Below, piece after piece: positions 54,181 through 62,923 of a stretch of DNA of 64,000 bases. The notes under the pieces are model-generated. The model did no database searches, was not told the origin of the DNA, and saw only the letters and a list, made by a program, of their open reading frames with translations. The DNA is taken from NCBI RefSeq assembly GCF_009674725.1, contig NZ_WKKH01000026.1, positions 1-64,000 on the forward strand. The letters are read 5' to 3'. A program made the position numbers and the translations under genes. The DNA is from Pedobacter petrophilus. Its GTDB lineage: Bacteria > Bacteroidota > Bacteroidia > Sphingobacteriales > Sphingobacteriaceae. Within the stretch, counting starts at the first letter, position 1. Each line of letters starts with the position of its first letter.

Positions 54181-55170
54181 TTAAAAACCTGCATTTTTCA
54201 ATTCGGTGTTAATGAACTGAATTTCATCTGCAGATAATTTTACATTAATGGCTTCCGCATTTTGTACGGATTGTTTGGCATTTCTGGCCCCCACTAAAGC
54301 AATGGTAATTCCAGGGCGTTCTACCGTCCACCTTAAAACCAATTGAGAAAGTGATGCATTTTTTTCCTCAGCCAAAGGTTTGATCTTAGCTAAAAAGGCA
54401 TTAGTTTTTTCAATATTCTCTGCCGAAAAGAACTTTACATCCTTCCGGTGATCACCTTCTTCAAATTTATAATCTGGCGTAATTTTACCGGTAAGCAATC
54501 CACGTTCCATCGGGCTATAGGCCAAAACTGATTTATTGTTATCAATACAATAAGGTACCGTTTCATCTTCCACAGCACGATTAATCATACTGAATGGAAT
54601 TTGATTAGAGACGATTTCTATAGTTTGATCTGCTTCTTTTAATTGTGCTGCGCTATAGTTACAAACTCCCGCATAACGAACTTTTCCCTGTTCAATTAAC
54701 TTACTTACGGCTTCGAAGGTTTCGCTGATTGGCGTGGTTACATCCGGCCAATGGATTTGATATAAGTCGATATAATCTGTACCTAAACGTTTCAAAGATT
54801 GCTCACATTCATAAATTACGCTTTCTTTACTGGCATATTTATAAATATCAATATCTTTCCCTTCGTTGTTTTTACTTTTGAAACCAAAGTCACCTTTAGC
54901 TAAATCCCAGCGCATTCCAAACTTAGTTACAATTTGAAGTTTATCCCTGGAGATTCCTTTAATGGCATCGCCTACAATTTCTTCACTATCGCCTTGCCCG
55001 TAAATCGGAGCCGTATCAATAGAGGTAACCCCTAAATCATATGAAGCTTTGATTGCGTTTATGGCGTCATTTCTATCTGTACTTCCCCACATCCAGCCGC
55101 CTGCAGCCCATGCACCGAAGGTAATTACTGAAAGTTCTAAATCTGAATTTCCTATTTTTCTGTATTCCAT
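54181..55170 (-). CDS. Aldo/keto reductase
   Basis: A 329-aa AKR of the (beta/alpha)8 type using NADPH. The catalytic tetrad is visible: D in SIDTAPIYG, Y in IYG, K in VTKFGMRWD, and H in YQIHWPD. GVCNYSAAQLKEA and LVGARNAKQSVQNAEA are the cofactor-binding blocks. Length is normal. Typical substrates are aldehydes or sugars. It starts 3 bp after a possible 46-aa reading frame. Confidence 0.93.
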   Translation of the reverse strand: MEYRKIGNSDLELSVITFGAWAAGGWMWGSTDRNDAINAIKASYDLGVTSIDTAPIYGQGDSEEIVGDAIKGISRDKLQIVTKFGMRWDLAKGDFGFKSKNNEGKDIDIYKYASKESVIYECEQSLKRLGTDYIDLYQIHWPDVTTPISETFEAVSKLIEQGKVRYAGVCNYSAAQLKEADQTIEIVSNQIPFSMINRAVEDETVPYCIDNNKSVLAYSPMERGLLTGKITPDYKFEEGDHRKDVKFFSAENIEKTNAFLAKIKPLAEEKNASLSQLVLRWTVERPGITIALVGARNAKQSVQNAEAINVKLSADEIQFINTELKNAGF

Positions 55171-55172
55171 AA

Positions 55173-55313
55173 TTATTTTTTTATAAGATGATCAACCGCG
55201 TAACTGTTATTCGACAGGCAGGCCAATAACATAGATAAAGTTTTGGCACCCTGACTAAACCATGGCTGAAAAAGCTTAATCCAATTGCTAATCTGCCCAA
55301 CAAATAAGCTCAT
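55173..55313 (-). CDS. Possible small protein of 46 aa
   Basis: An uninterrupted ATG-to-TAA frame that ends 2 bp before the aldo/keto reductase ATG. It begins MSLFVGQISNWIKLFQPWF and ends AVDHLIKK. The N-terminal half is amphipathic or hydrophobic, with two cysteine-bearing positions absent except one near residue 33. No family known. Its exact fit upstream of a gene on the same strand is suggestive, but a chance frame of this length cannot be excluded. Confidence 0.3.
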   Translation of the reverse strand: MSLFVGQISNWIKLFQPWFSQGAKTLSMLLACLSNNSYAVDHLIKK

Positions 55314-55445
55314 TTTATATCCATTGTTATCGCGTTACTATATAAACAGACAATCTCCACATTAATCATGTTTTAATGCAGTTAAGATAAATCTACATTT
55401 TACAAACATGTTATAAATAACAAGGTTGAGAAAATAAATAAAAAA

Positions 55446-55499
55446 TTTGGAGGTTTAAAAAATCCACCATACATTAGTGTATTATTTAACTAATACAGT
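55446..55499 (+). promoter_or_regulatory. Promoter and candidate GntR (YtrA-type) operator
   Basis: TTTG at 55446-55449, a 20-nt spacer and TACATTAG at 55470-55477 (one mismatch to TAnnTTTG). Over the expected start site lies a perfect inverted repeat with 7-bp arms, TGTATTA (55478-55484) and TAATACA (55491-55497), 6 nt apart. The edges AGTGTA and TACAGT resemble the AGTGTA...TACACT operator known for YtrA of Bacillus. Confidence 0.68.
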
Positions 55500-55503
55500 A
55501 GGT

Positions 55504-56331
55504 ATGATAAAAGTTAACAATCTTAATTTTGGCTATAGCAAGCACCAGCCATTATTTAAAAATATGAGCTTTCAACTAAGTGCCGGCCATATTTACGGTT
55601 TACTTGGAAAAAATGGTGCAGGCAAATCCAGCTTATTAAAAAATCTGGCTGGTTTGGTTTATGCAAAAAGCGGCACCCTCGATGTGTTCGGCTTCGATCC
55701 GTCCAGCAGGCAACCGGCCATGCTGGAACAAATTTGTTTTATTCCGGAGGAATTTTATTTACCTGCCATAAAAATTGATGCTTACCTCAAAGCCAATGCT
55801 CCATTTTACAAAAACTTTAACCATGATTATTTTACAGATCTGATGAAGGAATTTGATATTCCAGTGAGCCAAAAACTCACTAATATGAGCTATGGGCAAA
55901 AGAAAAAAGTGATTATTGCATTTGGTTTGGCTACACAAGCCAAACTCATCATTATGGATGAGCCTACTAACGGCTTAGATATTCCTTCGAAAACACAGTT
56001 CAGAAAAATTATGGCTTCTGCCCTAACAGATGACCGCTGCATTGTAATTTCTACACACCAGGTGAGGGATTTGGATAATCTGATTGATACCGTAATCATC
56101 TTGGATGAGAACAACATCGCGCTACAAGCTTCTATCGAAGAAATTACAGAAAAGCTCACCTTTAAGAAAGTTAAAGAAATGGATCCCAGCATTATTTATG
56201 CTGAACCATCGCTCTCTGGCTTTCATGCCGTAATGCCAAACTATCATCAGGAAGACAGTAAACTGGACATGGAACTGCTGTTTAATGCCATTTTAACAGA
56301 GAAAACAAAATTCAAACCTTATTTTAATTAA
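55504..56331 (+). CDS. ABC transporter ATP-binding protein
   Basis: A 275-aa ABC ATPase: Walker A GKNGAGKS at 35-42, signature MSYGQKKK (in place of LSGGQ), Walker B LIIMDEPTNGLD, H-loop STHQV. The ATG at 55504 gives the typical start MIKVNNLNFGYS; the longer frame overlaps the promoter. It is the first gene of a four-gene operon with a membrane protein and a GntR regulator, like ytrB in the Bacillus ytr operon, where the export substrate relates to cell-wall stress. Confidence 0.93.
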   Translation: MIKVNNLNFGYSKHQPLFKNMSFQLSAGHIYGLLGKNGAGKSSLLKNLAGLVYAKSGTLDVFGFDPSSRQPAMLEQICFIPEEFYLPAIKIDAYLKANAPFYKNFNHDYFTDLMKEFDIPVSQKLTNMSYGQKKKVIIAFGLATQAKLIIMDEPTNGLDIPSKTQFRKIMASALTDDRCIVISTHQVRDLDNLIDTVIILDENNIALQASIEEITEKLTFKKVKEMDPSIIYAEPSLSGFHAVMPNYHQEDSKLDMELLFNAILTEKTKFKPYFN

Positions 56332-56337
56332 GCACTC

Positions 56338-57144
56338 ATGAGTAATATATTCAACTTAAACCGATTTGGATTACTGCTAAAAAGACAATGGCTCGACTTT
56401 GGAAAAGTTTACCTGCTCACCTTGGTTATTCTGGTTGCCGTGATCTTTTCATTTTACTGCTATTTCATTCCATCCCCAATTGGAGATAATTTCGATTATG
56501 ATGGTAATCTTGATATGCGCTTCAGGTACGGCCTGTTTATTTTCCTGGGCTTCCTTTTCATCAGCATCACCTCAAGCAGTTATTTCAGCATATTAGGGCA
56601 AAAACCAAGAGCCATACAAGAATTAATGTTACCCGCCTCTACCTTTGAGAAATTTGCCGGTGCTCTTTTTTATACTGCTTTTTTAGCGGTAATTAGCTAT
56701 CTGCTCATTTTTTACATCATTGATCTGGGCTTTGTAAAATATGTAAACAGCCATTTAAGTGAATTCAAAATGGAATCAGCAAAACACTCACATTTAAATG
56801 GGGTTGAAAGTATTTCTAAACAAGTAACCAGCGATAAAAATTATTTGACGTATTTGAGTAGTTATTTTCCTATTCCATTCCTGGTGATCAGCATATTTCT
56901 TTTAGGATCGGTCTATTTTAACCGTTTCCATTATATCAAAACAGCCATTTCCGTTGCTATTTTCAGCGCTATTACATTCTATATGATATACAAAGCAAGT
57001 ATCTTATTCATTGGCGATAAAGTAATGAGAAATGTTATGGTTCAAAAAGATGAAATCTTATTATGGATATTCCTCGTTTCGGCTGCCATCACACTCAGCT
57101 TATGGCTGATTACCTACATTCGCCTTAAAGAAAAAGAAGTTTAA
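56338..57144 (+). CDS. ABC transporter membrane protein
   Basis: A 268-aa membrane protein with about six helices; the longest loop (residues ~136-175) lies between the third and fourth pairs. It has no ATPase motifs. It starts 6 bp after the ATPase gene and is the likely permease of the same transporter. The family is too divergent to name; it resembles ABC-2-type half-permeases. Confidence 0.8.
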   Translation: MSNIFNLNRFGLLLKRQWLDFGKVYLLTLVILVAVIFSFYCYFIPSPIGDNFDYDGNLDMRFRYGLFIFLGFLFISITSSSYFSILGQKPRAIQELMLPASTFEKFAGALFYTAFLAVISYLLIFYIIDLGFVKYVNSHLSEFKMESAKHSHLNGVESISKQVTSDKNYLTYLSSYFPIPFLVISIFLLGSVYFNRFHYIKTAISVAIFSAITFYMIYKASILFIGDKVMRNVMVQKDEILLWIFLVSAAITLSLWLITYIRLKEKEV

Positions 57145-57161
57145 CATTAACAGGTATAGAT

Positions 57162-57536
57162 ATGGAATTTAGAGATAATAAGGCAATATACCTACAAATA
57201 GCAGATTATGTGTGCGAACACATTTTGCTTGAAAAATGGAAAGCAGATGAAAAAGTACCTTCTGTTAGGGAAATGGCGGTTGAACTGGAGGTTAACCCCA
57301 ATACCATTATGCGCACCTACGAGTTATTGCAGCAGCAAAACATCATTAGTAATAAAAGAGGAATAGGTTTTTTTGTAACCGAAAAAGCAATTGACCAGGT
57401 AAAAAACTTTAGAAAAGCACATTTTATGGATCATGAATTACCTGTTCTATTTAGAAATATTTACTTGTTAAACATCAGTTTCGAAGAGTTGAAAAGTAAA
57501 TATGAAACTTTTGTAAACGAAAATTTTAACGCCTAG
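57162..57536 (+). CDS. GntR family regulator, YtrA subfamily
   Basis: A 124-aa regulator. The winged helix includes VPSVREMAVELEVNPNTIMRTYELL and IISNKRGIGFFV. Only ~50 residues follow, which marks the YtrA subfamily, whose members sit in ABC-transporter operons and repress them. The candidate operator is at the promoter of this operon. The gene begins 17 bp after the permease gene. Confidence 0.92.
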   Translation: MEFRDNKAIYLQIADYVCEHILLEKWKADEKVPSVREMAVELEVNPNTIMRTYELLQQQNIISNKRGIGFFVTEKAIDQVKNFRKAHFMDHELPVLFRNIYLLNISFEELKSKYETFVNENFNA

Positions 57537-57541
57537 AAAAT

Positions 57542-58387
57542 ATGAAAACAAGTAATAAATTGTTAATAGCGCTTGCCGCATTGCTGATCATTGTTCCAAT
57601 TTTAGTGATCGCTATCAATGTAAATATGAATTACATTGATAAAAAAGTTTTTTGGGCACAAATAAAAGGTAATCACAGCTTAAGCTCAAATTTAGATGGC
57701 TATGAAAATAAAAATCTGCCAGAGTTTAATACAATAAACTTTAGTAATGGAAACAATGCCTACGTTAATGTAGAAATTATAAAAAGTGAAAAACCTGGCG
57801 TTAAAATTCCTATAGGATTATTAGAACAGTATGATTTAAGTGTAGATAAAAATCAAACATTACAAATTAAGTTAACACATCCAGAAAAAAAGCTCAAGTA
57901 TTCTGTAACCATTTACATCTACGCCAACGATATAAAACGGCTAAATATTGAAAAGGCTTCAGGATTTAACTTAAATGTTTCAACCAATACGATTAATATC
58001 AATGCAAAAGATGTCAATCATCTAGCCTTTACCGATGAAACCAAGATAATCAACTTAAATTTAAATGTAGAAAAAGTGGAAGACTTAAATTTTGGAGAGA
58101 TCAATACCATTCAAAACATTGATGTTAAGCTAAATGAATCAAACTTTAATACCTCTAAATCTTTCTTCAAATCTTTAAATATTGTTTCTACCGGTCATTC
58201 AAATATTGATATTTTCGGCGACGAGCAAAATAAAAATAAATACAAAATTGATTTTTTATCGGTTAAAACCACTGGAAAAGCATCTCTTAACTTAGCAGAT
58301 ATAAAAATTGCTAAGTCTACAGGAGATTTATCTGATTCGACAAAGGTTAGCATGCCGGCTTTCATGCTTAAAACAATGTTTAAATAA
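57542..58387 (+). CDS. DUF2807-like exported protein
   Basis: A 281-aa protein with one N-terminal membrane segment or uncleaved signal (LLIALAALLIIVPILVIAI) and a repetitive beta-strand body rich in N, D, K and I, of the type seen in putative auto-transporter adhesin/DUF2807 (beta-helix) proteins. It starts 5 bp after the GntR gene and is the last gene of the operon. Role unknown; it could be an extracellular or periplasmic partner of the transporter. Confidence 0.72.
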   Translation: MKTSNKLLIALAALLIIVPILVIAINVNMNYIDKKVFWAQIKGNHSLSSNLDGYENKNLPEFNTINFSNGNNAYVNVEIIKSEKPGVKIPIGLLEQYDLSVDKNQTLQIKLTHPEKKLKYSVTIYIYANDIKRLNIEKASGFNLNVSTNTININAKDVNHLAFTDETKIINLNLNVEKVEDLNFGEINTIQNIDVKLNESNFNTSKSFFKSLNIVSTGHSNIDIFGDEQNKNKYKIDFLSVKTTGKASLNLADIKIAKSTGDLSDSTKVSMPAFMLKTMFK

Positions 58388-58548
58388 AACTATAATCTGC
58401 TTGATTAAAGCCTCTTGTAAAGGAGAAGACATAGCCTTAATTTGTTATAAATCTCCTAAACTAGGAACTTTCCAAAAACAGTTTGTATCATTTCAGAATA
58501 CCATTTATTATTATGGTCATTTTCACCCATAAAAAATTGAGCATGATT

Positions 58549-58616
58549 TTTAGGCTTTTGATTAATCAAAAGCCTAAACAATCTTTATATTAGCCATTAT
58601 ACAGCTAATATTAGCC
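58549..58616. promoter_or_regulatory. 30-bp perfect palindrome and 21-bp-spaced direct repeats
   Basis: 58549-58578 is a perfect 30-bp palindrome, with half-site TTTAGGCTTTTGATT. Downstream, TATTAGCC occurs at 58588-58595 and again at 58609-58616, exactly two helical turns apart, just before the hydrolase start. AGCCTAAA is shared by palindrome and repeat region. The palindrome may end the ABC operon, but it lacks a T tract. An operator is the alternative. Confidence 0.5.
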
Positions 58617-58629
58617 TAAAATTTAAAAC

Positions 58630-59616
58630 ATGAAGAGATTTTTTCTTTTAATTGCCGTTTCATTACTGATTTTAAATTATTCTCAAGCCCAGAAAACGGA
58701 CACCTTATCCATTACCCTTGAAAGTGTAAAATACCCGTATGCAGTGAAGTTTTTCCCAATTCATACTGAAGGTCAGGATATAAAAATGGCCTACATGGAT
58801 GTTGCGCCAACAGGCACCGCAAACGGAAAAACAGCGATTCTTTTTCATGGTAAAAATTTTGGCGGCTATTATTGGGGAAATGTGATTAAAGCTTTAACCG
58901 CCATAGGCTATAGGGTAATTGTTCCTGATCAGGTTGGCTTCGGAAAATCTTCCAAACCGTTTATTCATTATAGTTTCCACCAGCTCGCTACCTGGAACAA
59001 AAAACTACTGGATACGCTGGGGGTACAAAAAACAATAGTATTGGGCCATAGTATGGGCGGAATGTTAGCCACTCGTTTTGCATTGATGTTCCCTGAAAAA
59101 ACAGAGAAATTGTTACTCGAAAATCCAATCGGACTGGAAGACTACAAAACTTTTGTACCCTATGTAAATACCGCACAACAATATCAAACAGAACTTAAAA
59201 CCACCGCAGAAAGTGTGAGAAAATATTACCAGGGTTCCTATTTTACGTATTGGAAACCTGAATATGAGTATTTGGTAAACATTGCCGGTGGCGTTACCTT
59301 CAGTGCAGATTATCCGCGCTGGGCCCAGGTTGCCGCCCTGACTTTTACCATGATTTATGAACAACCGGTAGTGTACGAATTTCAAAATATCAAAGTACCA
59401 ACCGTCTTATTTATTGGCAAAGAAGATAAAACCATTGTGGGAAAAGGATTATTAACACCAGATCAACAGGCCATCCACGGACAATACAGGCTTCTTGGTA
59501 AACAGACCGCAGCGAAAATTCCGGGTGCTAAGATTATAGAGTTTGAAGCTTGCGGACATATCCCGCATATTGAAATTCCCACGGAATTTTTGGTAGCATT
59601 AACAGGAAGTCTGTAA
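58630..59616 (+). CDS. Secreted alpha/beta hydrolase
   Basis: A 328-aa exported hydrolase: signal peptide to residue 20 (NYSQA), the oxyanion segment LFHGKNFGG near 71, nucleophile elbow G139-H-S141-M-G-G, an acid in FIGKEDKTIVG near 270, and the histidine in EACGHIPHIE. It resembles epoxide hydrolase or haloperoxidase-like proteins of the periplasm. The substrate is unknown. It has a strong terminator. Confidence 0.9.
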   Translation: MKRFFLLIAVSLLILNYSQAQKTDTLSITLESVKYPYAVKFFPIHTEGQDIKMAYMDVAPTGTANGKTAILFHGKNFGGYYWGNVIKALTAIGYRVIVPDQVGFGKSSKPFIHYSFHQLATWNKKLLDTLGVQKTIVLGHSMGGMLATRFALMFPEKTEKLLLENPIGLEDYKTFVPYVNTAQQYQTELKTTAESVRKYYQGSYFTYWKPEYEYLVNIAGGVTFSADYPRWAQVAALTFTMIYEQPVVYEFQNIKVPTVLFIGKEDKTIVGKGLLTPDQQAIHGQYRLLGKQTAAKIPGAKIIEFEACGHIPHIEIPTEFLVALTGSL

Positions 59617-59628
59617 AAGTTCTTTCCA

Positions 59629-59678
59629 AACCTCGCAGGTTTTAAAACCCTTCATCAGCAGATTCAACCTGCGAGGTT
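59629..59678. terminator. Bidirectional terminator (AACCTCGCAGGTT)
   Basis: Perfect 13-bp arms AACCTCGCAGGTT (59629-59641) and AACCTGCGAGGTT (59666-59678) with a 24-nt loop, between convergent genes. A related arm pair, AAACCTGCAAA, forms the terminator at 7991. Confidence 0.8.
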
Positions 59679-59682
59679 TATT

Positions 59683-60597
59683 TTACTTCAACCCGGAGGC
59701 AACTGTTTCCTTACCCACAATTTTATTAATCCCCTGTAATTCGAAATCAATATGCTCACCGCCAGTTTGCATTTTGCCGGATAATTCTATCCGCAGATGA
59801 CTTTTTAAAATCAGTCCTGTTTTAAGATCCAGCTCTGCATCGCCGATATTTGTTCCGGTCAAATCCGTATCAATCTTATTGCCCATGCTTTGGAAACTGC
59901 CTTTAGAAAGCAAACTTCCGTTAATATTTAAATAGGCAATGTCATCCCTTACCGCTGTTAGGGTATATTTTGTGATGGTCTCAACTGGCATATTGAGTTG
60001 CATTTTGGTATCAACCGTCCAGCTTTCACCTATTTTAACCGGGTGATCAGGATAAATTTTTAAAGAAGATTCCAACGTGTGTTTCATCCCTTCTGAGTTA
60101 AATTGCTGACTCAAACTTGCTTTTATGTTTGCAGCCTTTGTAGAATCAGCCTTCATCTTACTTACCATATTCGTCACCATTTGCTCAATTCCTGTTAAGG
60201 ATTTGATTGCACCATCTGGCAACATCACCATATTGAAAGTAGCACCCTTTATTCCCCGAAAAGAATTTTCTTTGGTGGTATCCGGATCATCTGAATCCAT
60301 TTCCATCTGGTTCCCCATCCCTTTCGATTTCATGAAGATCCGCTTATAAGTGACTTCAATATATTTTTCCGAACCCTCGCCATTGCGGATATCGAAACGA
60401 TATTCGGTGCCAATATTCTGGCTTAAACTAAGTTTTTTTCCAGCCATTTGCTGGTTGATAATCTGATCAGAAATTAATGTAAAATCATAGTTCTTGCCGA
60501 TCGGAAAATCCTGCTTTAACACATAGCTTTTCTGGGCATCTGCCCTAAAGCCTAAAAGGACCAGCGCTAAAAATGGGAGTAATTTGAATATATTCAT
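59683..60597 (-). CDS. DUF6263 family secreted protein
   Basis: A 304-aa protein with a signal peptide (to about residue 21, GFRADA) and an all-beta body with DISYKRIFMKSKG-like strands (VTYKRIFMKSKG), MVMLPDGAIKSLTG and a late LDLKTGLILKSHLRIELSGKM. This matches the general look of DUF6263 proteins of Bacteroidota. Function unknown. It is encoded 9 bp after the MtfA-like gene, so both form an operon. Confidence 0.78.
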   Translation of the reverse strand: MNIFKLLPFLALVLLGFRADAQKSYVLKQDFPIGKNYDFTLISDQIINQQMAGKKLSLSQNIGTEYRFDIRNGEGSEKYIEVTYKRIFMKSKGMGNQMEMDSDDPDTTKENSFRGIKGATFNMVMLPDGAIKSLTGIEQMVTNMVSKMKADSTKAANIKASLSQQFNSEGMKHTLESSLKIYPDHPVKIGESWTVDTKMQLNMPVETITKYTLTAVRDDIAYLNINGSLLSKGSFQSMGNKIDTDLTGTNIGDAELDLKTGLILKSHLRIELSGKMQTGGEHIDFELQGINKIVGKETVASGLK

Positions 60598-60606
60598 TAA
60601 TAACAG

Positions 60607-61380
60607 TTACTGAACCGGTTGCTGAGCAAAAATTCTGCTCAATGCATGGTACAAATCGGGATGTTTATCTTTCAACAGTTCTGGTTTTTCGAAGAAATAT
60701 TCCGAAACCACGGCAAAAAACTCAGCTTCATTGGTTATTGCATATGGATTAATATCAGATTTATTATCTTCTATTTTCTCCATTTCTGCATGCATCATCT
60801 TTACCCAGGGCAAAGTATATTCATGACCCATCAGATTTTCCGGCACCCCATCTGTAGCCCCATCAGATTTATCTAAAAGATGCACAAACTCATGTATGGC
60901 TGTATTTTCCTTACCGGCACTCTTCGAAAAACCATGACGCAATGCAGCACGTGATAAAATCATTTGTCCGTTCATATAGCCTGTTCCAACCATCCCTGCA
61001 ATGTTTCGCTCATCACCTTCAAATTGAAAATCTTTATTAAAAGTGTCTGGATAGAGCAACACGCTGCCCAGGTTTTTGTATTGCCAATCGGCAAAACCGA
61101 AGATGGGAATTACAGCGCTTGAAGCAATTAATAATTCATCAAGCGTAGTCATGTCTAAACCCACACCTTCAATTTTTACCGTACTGAAAAACTCCGCAAT
61201 TTTCTGCTCAAACTTAAGTTTATCTGTAGAATCAAGGTTATGATAATAGCCTACATAATCATCCAGAATTTTTCGATCGGTGTCTGTTAAGGGTTCTATC
61301 GCTGGTTTCTTTTTGCGTAAGATAAAATATAATACAATCAGAAAAATAGGAATCAGATAGGCAAAAGGTAAAGAATTCAT
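60607..61380 (-). CDS. MtfA-like zinc peptidase (M90)
   Basis: A 257-aa protein with an N-terminal membrane helix (residues 5-22) and a DUF980/MtfA domain. The zinc motif is H163-E-F-V-H167 in AIHEFVHLLDKSDG, which is H-E-x-x-H. MtfA of E. coli is an aminopeptidase that controls glucose PTS through Mlc; here the protein is membrane-anchored and no ptsG is near. The role is probably different. First gene of an operon with a DUF6263 protein. Confidence 0.87.
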   Translation of the reverse strand: MNSLPFAYLIPIFLIVLYFILRKKKPAIEPLTDTDRKILDDYVGYYHNLDSTDKLKFEQKIAEFFSTVKIEGVGLDMTTLDELLIASSAVIPIFGFADWQYKNLGSVLLYPDTFNKDFQFEGDERNIAGMVGTGYMNGQMILSRAALRHGFSKSAGKENTAIHEFVHLLDKSDGATDGVPENLMGHEYTLPWVKMMHAEMEKIEDNKSDINPYAITNEAEFFAVVSEYFFEKPELLKDKHPDLYHALSRIFAQQPVQ

Positions 61381-61446
61381 ATGCGTGTGTTGGCTGTAAG
61401 GCCATTGGTTAGATTTAAAAAAATTGACTTTTTGCCTGTTTACATG

Positions 61447-62472
61447 CTAGCTTTCCAAAATCTCGAGCTGTGCGAGCACATGCTCACGGGTTACGGGATA
61501 GGGTTTATCATTAACAATTGCCTGATAAACAGCATCAAAGAGGGGCAGATAACTTCCAACTTCAGATGCGATTATTTCTTCCGTTTTGTTACCCTGTTCG
61601 TCGATTGTAGTCAGTAAGCCCTGCTTTCCATCCGGCTCAATGCCGTAACCAGCATCAGTAAGTTTTTGGCCAGCGAGCAATTGCTCCTCCTGTACATCGG
61701 CTCTTTCTTTAATAAAACTACCCTTTACGCCGTGCAACACAAAGGCAGCCTGCGGATTCACAACCAACATACTCGAGGTAACAAATACATTCACACTATC
61801 CGGGTAATTAAGCTGGATGGCAAAAAAATCATCAACCAGCGTATCTTTTCTATTTTTACCCAGCACCTTGTGGTAGGTTTCCGGTTTACCAAAAATGCTG
61901 ATCACCTGATCAAGCAGATGTGGCCCGAGATCGTATAATAATCCACTGGCCTCAATGGCTTGTTCTTTAAAAGCTTTTGGCCCGATTACATTTCTATAAC
62001 GATCGTAGCGTAAATGCATCTCGTTCAGTTTGCCCAGCTTACCACTAGCTAAAACTTTTTTAACAGCGGTAAAATCACTGTCCCAACGGCGGTTCTGGTA
62101 AAATAAAATCTGTTTACCTACCTCATCTGCAAGTTCGAAAAGTTCTTTTGCCTGTGCTGAAGTTGCAGTAAATGGCTTTTCTACTAAAATATGCTTTCCT
62201 TTTTGAAGGGCTAATTTCGAATGCTCGTAATGAAGGTTATTCGGAGTATTTACGACCACCAATTCAATTTCTTCATCATTTAGCAACTCATCCATATGAT
62301 CATAACTTAAGACATCAGGATAATCGTTTGTTGCGTTTTTTTTACTTCTTTCTACTATCGCCTTTAAGGCAAATCCATCATGCGCGTTCAAAAACGGGGC
62401 ATGAAATACCTTTCCAGACATGCCATAGGCCAATAATCCAGCTGTTATTATTTTATTTGAATTTGTACTCAT
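61447..62472 (-). CDS. Gfo/Idh/MocA family oxidoreductase
   Basis: A 341-aa NAD(P)-dependent oxidoreductase. The N-terminal Rossmann domain begins AGLLAYGMSGKVFHAPFL, in the style of YdgJ/YvaA-like dehydrogenases; VVVNTPNNLHYEHSKLALQKGKHILVEKPFTAT contains the EKP lysine motif. The C-terminal alpha/beta domain contains DLGPHLLDQ. Substrates are usually sugars or inositols. It is divergent from the 114-aa hypothetical gene. Confidence 0.92.
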   Translation of the reverse strand: MSTNSNKIITAGLLAYGMSGKVFHAPFLNAHDGFALKAIVERSKKNATNDYPDVLSYDHMDELLNDEEIELVVVNTPNNLHYEHSKLALQKGKHILVEKPFTATSAQAKELFELADEVGKQILFYQNRRWDSDFTAVKKVLASGKLGKLNEMHLRYDRYRNVIGPKAFKEQAIEASGLLYDLGPHLLDQVISIFGKPETYHKVLGKNRKDTLVDDFFAIQLNYPDSVNVFVTSSMLVVNPQAAFVLHGVKGSFIKERADVQEEQLLAGQKLTDAGYGIEPDGKQGLLTTIDEQGNKTEEIIASEVGSYLPLFDAVYQAIVNDKPYPVTREHVLAQLEILES

Positions 62473-62563
62473 AGATTGTGATTGTACGTAAAAGTACGAT
62501 TCTGGTTTAAAGTTTTGCGTTAAACTGACAACCTTTTCGGCCAGCGTATAAACCTTTTTACAC

Positions 62564-62571
62564 TATCTTTG
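62564..62571 (+). promoter_or_regulatory. -7 box of the 114-aa hypothetical gene
   Basis: TATCTTTG, a perfect TAnnTTTG, ending 5 nt before the ATG. No TTTG at the normal -33 distance was found. Confidence 0.55.
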
Positions 62572-62576
62572 CAAAC

Positions 62577-62921
62577 ATGAAACCGTCGGAGATTAATGCC
62601 AAATGGAAAATATTGCAGGAGAAAATTGCGAAGGAGTTTGATTCTGATTTCCCGGATTTAAAAGTGATACTTTTTCTTATTGGTGTGCAGGAATTGGGCA
62701 AAGGCCCGAAAAAATACAGCAAAAGGCAAAAGGAAGAATTAATGCACATCGCCACCTGCCGCTTACTGAGCGAAATGGGTTTTTATGAACTTGAAGGTTT
62801 GGATCAGGATGGCTGGCCACACTGGAAATTGATTAAAGCGATTCCACCTTACACCATGCTGGAGCAGGAAATGCTGATGAAATCGCTCGTTGTAAGTTAT
62901 TTTGAAGATATTTATTCTTAA
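62577..62921 (+). CDS. Hypothetical conserved-looking cytoplasmic protein
   Basis: A 114-aa mixed alpha/beta protein without signal peptide or membrane segment. Notable stretches are FDSDFPDLKVILFLIGVQELG, KYSKRQKEELMHIATCRLLSEMGFYEL and a late DGWPHWKLIKAIPPYTMLEQE. It looks like a real, compact, conserved protein, but I do not recognise its family. It is convergent with the mepB-like gene, with 2 bp between stops. Confidence 0.75.
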   Translation: MKPSEINAKWKILQEKIAKEFDSDFPDLKVILFLIGVQELGKGPKKYSKRQKEELMHIATCRLLSEMGFYELEGLDQDGWPHWKLIKAIPPYTMLEQEMLMKSLVVSYFEDIYS

Positions 62922-62923
62922 TA

